Shown piece by piece: positions 47,194 to 50,578 of a DNA stretch of 50,578 bases (position 1 is its first letter; each line of letters opens with the position of its first letter). The notes under the pieces are model-generated. The model was not told the origin of the DNA, did not search any database, and saw only the letters and a list, made by a program, of their open reading frames with translations. The DNA is from Actinomycetota bacterium (GTDB lineage: Bacteria > Actinomycetota > Acidimicrobiia > IMCC26256 > VFJJ01): contig VFJJ01000081.1 of the NCBI GenBank assembly GCA_009886115.1, positions 1 through 50,578 on the forward strand. The letters run 5' to 3'. A program made the translations under genes and the position numbers.

Positions 47194-47640
47194 ATGGCCA
47201 TCGTCGCGCTCGAAGCGCTCGAAGCTCTCGTGGGGAGGCCGTTCCCCGGTGGCACGTACACCGTCGAGCCCTACCAGAACTGGCTCACCAACGATGTGGT
47301 GCTGGCCCCTCAGCGCGATGACGACCTGGCTCATCCTATGTACTGCTATTACGCCGCGCTGGCCGGGATGGGCATCTCGCTCGACGAGCTCTTCGCGCTC
47401 GCACACGCATCCGCTGACGACGGCGTGATGTTCGGCGAAGCCGAGATCGAGCTCGTTGGCCCGATGCGCGTCGGTGTCACGTATTCCGTGAGGGGATCGT
47501 TCACCTCGGTGGTCAGAAAAGAGGGCAAGAAAGCCGGCGTGTTCGACATCCTGGCGTTCGCCCTGGAGCTGGTCGACCCTGCGGGCGACGTGGTGGGTGT
47601 CTCGACGAACTCCTTCGTGTTCCCTCGGAGGGACGGGTGA
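47194..47640 (+). CDS. hot-dog fold protein, MaoC/HTD2-like N-terminal half
   Basis: A 148-residue hot-dog domain: LVGRPFPGGTYTVEPYQNWLTNDVVLAP, HPMYCYYAALAGMGISLDELFAL, and the strand MFGEAEIELVGPMRVGVTYSVRGSFTSVVRK followed by GVFDILAFALELVD. This is the MaoC_dehydrat_N / FAS1-type dehydratase domain, which lacks the catalytic loop and pairs with a MaoC subunit. Its stop overlaps the GTG of the MaoC gene. The start ATG at 47194 follows 16 bases after the LLM stop with only a weak ribosome-binding site. Confidence 0.78.
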   Translation: MAIVALEALEALVGRPFPGGTYTVEPYQNWLTNDVVLAPQRDDDLAHPMYCYYAALAGMGISLDELFALAHASADDGVMFGEAEIELVGPMRVGVTYSVRGSFTSVVRKEGKKAGVFDILAFALELVDPAGDVVGVSTNSFVFPRRDG

Positions 47641-48098
47641 CGCCCGCGCGTGGAGTGGCGATCGGCGACGAGCTACCGCAGCTGGTGATCGAGCGTGTCG
47701 ACGCCGAGAAGATGAAGACCATGGCGGCGCTGTTGCGTGATCCGAATCCCATCCACCTCGACCCGACCGTCGTCGTAGCCCTGGGGATGGGCACGGCGGT
47801 GGTGAACCAGGGCCCCAACAACATGGCCTACGTCGTCAACATGCTGGCGGCCTGGGCTGGTGGACCCGACCGGATCGCGAAGCTCAGGGTCCGTTTCCTC
47901 GCCAACGTGTTCTCCGGTGACCGATTGGTGGCCGGCGGCACCGTCACCGGTATCGACGGAGAACGGGTCATGTGCGACGTGTGGCTGGCCCGGGACGGCA
48001 CCGAGCCCGTCCTCGCCGGTACCGCCGTGACCCGCCCGTTCTTTGTGTCCACCGCCGCGCCCGGCGCGGGCCTGGACACAAAGAACGAAACTACGTGA
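47637..48098 (+). CDS. MaoC-like enoyl-CoA hydratase subunit
   Basis: A 153-residue hot-dog hydratase with catalytic loop LLRDPNPIHLDPT (Asp and His), AVVNQGPNNMAYVVNMLAAW and LRVRFLANVFSGDRLVAGGTV. It would pair with the preceding protein to hydrate an enoyl-CoA, as ChsH1-ChsH2 do in the steroid side chain. GTG start at 47637 (GTGA overlap). The last 20 codons (STAAPGAGLDTKNETT) encode one arm and loop of a long hairpin and look added to the original end. The gene overlaps the convergent ABC gene by 8 bp. Confidence 0.85.
   Translation: MTPARGVAIGDELPQLVIERVDAEKMKTMAALLRDPNPIHLDPTVVVALGMGTAVVNQGPNNMAYVVNMLAAWAGGPDRIAKLRVRFLANVFSGDRLVAGGTVTGIDGERVMCDVWLARDGTEPVLAGTAVTRPFFVSTAAPGAGLDTKNETT
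48037..48087. terminator. long hairpin in overlapping convergent gene ends, bidirectional terminator
   Basis: CGTTCTTTGTGTCCA (48037-48051) and TGGACACAAAGAACG (48073-48087) are a perfect 15-bp inverted repeat; the 21-nt loop holds a second 6-bp stem (CCGCGC/GCGCGG). TTCTTT and AAAGAA lie in the stem, so either strand gives a U-rich arm. Confidence 0.7.
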
Positions 48099-49629
48099 TC
48101 GCTGGGGTCCCGTAGCAGAGCTCGACGATGGCTTGCTCGGTGACATCGTCGCCAGAGACCTCACCCACGATGCGGCCCTCGCGCATCACCAGCACGCGGT
48201 GACAGGCCCCGACGAGCTCGGAGAACTCCGACGAGATGAAGACGACGCCTTTGCCTTGGCCGGCGAGCTCGCCCATCACGTTGTAGATCTCCTCCTTGCC
48301 GTCGACGTCGACACCATGGGTGGGTTCGTCGAAGATCAGCACGTCGGCCCCTTGCGAGACCCACTTCCCGATCACGACCTTCTGCTGGTTTCCGCCTGAG
48401 AGCAGCTTGACCGTCTGTCGGTCGTGTGGGGTCTTGATGGCCAGACGTTCGATGAGACGCGCGGCCTCGACCCGCTCGCGCGAAGACGACGGCGCAGCGA
48501 CCTTGGGGGCGATGCGGTGCTTGTGGAGTGACGCCAAGGTGAGGTTCTGGCGGACCGTGAACTCCATCACGTTGCCCTGGGTCTTGCGATCCTCGGGGAG
48601 GAGCGCCAATCCCGCCCTCATGGCCGACTCGGGGGACTTGACGTTGATCTGCTTGCCCCGCATGGCGATCGTGCCCGCGCTCCGGCGATCGGCACCGAAG
48701 ATGGCCCGGACCAGCTCGGTCCGCCCGGCTCCCACGAGGCCGGCGAGCCCCAGGACCTCGCCGGCTCTGACCTCGAAGCTGCAGTCGGTCACCCCGGTTG
48801 CGGCAGTGATGCCCTGAGCGCGAAGCAGTACCTCGGTTTCGGGTGGACCGCCGATGCCCTGACTACGTCGACGTTCAGCCGCGGTCTCGGCATGCTCATG
48901 GCCGGTGATGTGGCCGATGAGAGCACGGCGGTCGAGCGCAGCGGTGGGCTCGTCGGCGACGACCCGCCCATCGCGCATCACGACGACCCGATTGGTGAGC
49001 TCGAAGATCTCCTCGAGACGGTGCGAGACGTACAGGACCGTGATTCCCTCGCTGCGGAGCCGACCCACCACGCCGAACAGATGCTTGATCTCCTCGTCGG
49101 TGAGGCTGGCTGTCGGCTCGTCGAGCACGAGCATGGTCGCATTCTGCGCCAGGCCCCGGGCGATGGTGACCAAGCGCTGGTCGGCCACGCTCAGATCGCC
49201 GACCGCGGCCTTGGGGTCGATGTCGACCTCGAGCCGGGCGATCACCTCGGCGGCGCGACGGCGCAGCGTCCGCCAATCGACGAACAGACCGGCCCGCTTG
49301 GGAAAACCCAAGCCCAGCATGACGTTCTCGGCCACCGAGAGGTCGGCGACGTCTTGCAGCTCCTGGTGCACGAAGGCCATGCCGGCATGGTTCGCCTGCA
49401 ACGGCGTGGCGAGCTCGAGCCGGGCACCGTTCAGGAACAGTTCGCCCGAGTCGGGCCGCACCGCGCCGGCCATGATCTTGATGAGCGTCGACTTCCCGGC
49501 ACCGTTCTTGCCGACGAGGCCCACGATCTCGCCCGCGGAGAGCGCGATCTGCACGTCGTCGACGGCCAGGACGCCCGGGTATCGCTTGGTGATCCCGCGG
49601 AGCTCGAAGAACGACGAGTCCACGTTCAT
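48091..49629 (-). CDS. sugar ABC transporter ATP-binding protein (RbsA/XylG/MglA-like)
   Basis: A 512-residue ATPase with two nucleotide-binding domains. Domain 1: Walker A GLVGKNGAGKSTLIK, Q-loop FVHQELQ, degenerate signature DLSVADQRL, Walker B MLVLDEPTASLT, H-loop YVSHR. Domain 2: Walker A-like GLAGLVGAGRTELVR, PEDRK, signature LLSGGNQQKVVIGKW, Walker B VLIFDEPTHGVDV. It energises uptake of a monosaccharide or related small molecule. ATG at 49629 overlaps the upstream permease stop (ATGA). No TetR site is seen nearby. It is convergent with the MaoC gene and overlaps it by 8 bp. Confidence 0.93.
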   Translation of the reverse strand: MNVDSSFFELRGITKRYPGVLAVDDVQIALSAGEIVGLVGKNGAGKSTLIKIMAGAVRPDSGELFLNGARLELATPLQANHAGMAFVHQELQDVADLSVAENVMLGLGFPKRAGLFVDWRTLRRRAAEVIARLEVDIDPKAAVGDLSVADQRLVTIARGLAQNATMLVLDEPTASLTDEEIKHLFGVVGRLRSEGITVLYVSHRLEEIFELTNRVVVMRDGRVVADEPTAALDRRALIGHITGHEHAETAAERRRSQGIGGPPETEVLLRAQGITAATGVTDCSFEVRAGEVLGLAGLVGAGRTELVRAIFGADRRSAGTIAMRGKQINVKSPESAMRAGLALLPEDRKTQGNVMEFTVRQNLTLASLHKHRIAPKVAAPSSSRERVEAARLIERLAIKTPHDRQTVKLLSGGNQQKVVIGKWVSQGADVLIFDEPTHGVDVDGKEEIYNVMGELAGQGKGVVFISSEFSELVGACHRVLVMREGRIVGEVSGDDVTEQAIVELCYGTPAIT

Positions 49630-50570
49630 CGCTGCTTGGTCCCCAGACGGTTCAAGAGCATTGCCGCAATGAGGATCGTGCCCTTCACGATGTTCTTCAC
49701 GTCCTGCTCGTAGCCCATGAAGGTGAGGCCCGACTCGACGACCTGGAGGAAGATCGCGCCGAACACGGTGCCCAGGATGTTGAACTGGCCCCGTTTCGAG
49801 AGGGTGGCGCCGAGGAACGCGGCAGCGAAGGCGGGCAAGAGCAACGATGCGCCGTTCCCACGGACGTGCGATGCGGTGCGGGCCGATTCGGTGACGGCCG
49901 CGGTGAGGGCGCACAGGGCCACGACCACGAACCCCGAGGCCCGCAGCAACCGGGTACGGATGCCCGACAGGCGGGCGGCCTCGGGGTTGCCACCGATGGC
50001 GTACATGAAGCGACCGACCTCGGTCTTGGCCAACAACGCCCACAGGACGATGGTGAGCCCGAGAGCGATCCACACCGGCGAGCGCAGCGACAAGAGCGGC
50101 TCGCCAACCCCGAGGTTGCGGTAGGCCTTGGGGGTCTTCTCTGCCCCAGAGATGAACTGCGTGCTGGCGCCGCTGATCGCGACCTCGACTCCCGTGAGGA
50201 CCACGCCCATGGCCAAGGTCGTGATGAACGACGGCGTACCCACGTAGGCGATGAGGAACCCGTTGAGCATGCCGACCGCGATGGCCACGAGAGCGCCGAT
50301 GGCGATGGCCAGCCCCCAGCTCACGTCGTGGCGCACGATCAACGACACGATGGTGGCGCTTCCCACGGCGAGCATGCTGGCGACCGAGAGATCGAAGTCG
50401 CCCATCACCAGCACGACCGTCAGCCCCAACGCCATGATCAACAGGGGCGCCGCGCCCTCGAGCGTGGTCTGCATGTTCTTCGTCGTGTGGAACTGGGCCT
50501 TCTGCAACGAGAAGAAGATCACGCACCCGATCAGCGCGAAGACCACGCCCAGCCGGGCGATCCACGCCAC
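49626..50570 (-). CDS. sugar ABC transporter permease (RbsC-like), reaches right edge
   Basis: At least 314 residues with multiple hydrophobic segments (IARLGVVFALIGCVIFF, LLIMALGLTVVLVMG, IAIGALVAIAVGML, IALGLTIVLWALLA, and more). The D-L-S-V-A-S-M stretch and the block GGNPEAARLSGI, the cytoplasmic coupling loop of RbsC/XylH/MglC permeases, identify the family. The GTG at 50570 is usable, but the true start may lie beyond the window. It is coupled to the ATPase; the binding-protein gene is not in this window and is expected upstream of the edge. Confidence 0.9.
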   Translation of the reverse strand: MAWIARLGVVFALIGCVIFFSLQKAQFHTTKNMQTTLEGAAPLLIMALGLTVVLVMGDFDLSVASMLAVGSATIVSLIVRHDVSWGLAIAIGALVAIAVGMLNGFLIAYVGTPSFITTLAMGVVLTGVEVAISGASTQFISGAEKTPKAYRNLGVGEPLLSLRSPVWIALGLTIVLWALLAKTEVGRFMYAIGGNPEAARLSGIRTRLLRASGFVVVALCALTAAVTESARTASHVRGNGASLLLPAFAAAFLGATLSKRGQFNILGTVFGAIFLQVVESGLTFMGYEQDVKNIVKGTILIAAMLLNRLGTKQR

Positions 50571-50578
50571 CCAGTCGA

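Noticed and set aside
44451-47261. 936-codon minus-strand open frame
   Set aside because: It is the antisense shadow of the CoA ligase and LLM genes, rich in Arg, His and Asp, common in very GC-rich DNA.

Overview
The window is GC-rich DNA of actinobacterial type. It has GTG starts, many 4-bp ATGA/GTGA gene overlaps, several F420/luciferase-like oxidoreductases, an SCO6745-family protein and mycobacterial-style steroid-catabolism homologues. I cannot name the species; an environmental actinobacterium, possibly Acidimicrobiia-like, fits best. No rRNA, tRNA, CRISPR array or intact insertion sequence was seen.

Layout. 1-3.6 kb: an HTH protein with a possible toxin remnant, a glyoxalase-fold protein, an aminoglycoside/ecdysteroid-kinase-like protein, a C-terminal scrap of a reverse transcriptase and a small secreted protein. 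3.6-12.9 kb: SDR, endonuclease/exonuclease/phosphatase-type hydrolase, two tandem amidohydrolase-2 proteins, an FMN alpha-hydroxy-acid oxidase, an SCO6745-family protein, and an SDR/small ORF/zinc alcohol dehydrogenase operon. 13-21.6 kb: a long operon of cyclase, acyl-CoA ligase, a 408-aa conserved protein, a UGSC-type selenoprotein with in-frame UGA, an NTF2-like protein, class II aldolase, P450 and SDR. 21.7-26.6 kb: SDR, a TetR regulator, a FadA6-like thiolase, a VOC protein and an LLM oxidoreductase. 26.7-37.7 kb: FAD oxidoreductase, acyl-CoA dehydrogenase, SDR, two IpdA/IpdB-like CoA-transferase-fold pairs, LLM oxidoreductase, NTF2-like protein, CoA ligase and crotonase. 38-41.7 kb (minus strand): DUF35 Zn-ribbon protein, SCP2-type thiolase, P450 and SDR. 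41.8-48.1 kb: P450, SDR, NTF2-like protein, CoA ligase, LLM oxidoreductase and two hot-dog/MaoC proteins. 48.1-50.6 kb (minus strand): a ribose/xylose-type ABC ATPase and a permease cut by the right edge.

Function (inference). From about 10.6 to 48 kb the content is a catabolic island. P450s, SDRs and flavin enzymes would oxidise a hydrophobic alicyclic substrate. Three CoA ligases activate acids, and an acyl-CoA dehydrogenase, crotonase, MaoC proteins and thiolases beta-oxidise them. The IpdAB-like pairs suggest ring opening, as in the mycobacterial steroid C/D-ring (HIP) pathway controlled by KstR2. The order TetR-FadA6-like thiolase recalls kstR2-fadA6, but the substrate cannot be read from sequence.

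Regulation. Eight copies of an 18-bp palindrome, best copy ACCAAACGATCGTTTGGT, lie before the main transcription units of this island and flank the TetR gene. They probably define one TetR regulon. The two strongest observations are this regulon and the selenoprotein, whose UGA at 17884-17886 is followed by a SECIS-like hairpin and uninterrupted in-frame coding sequence.
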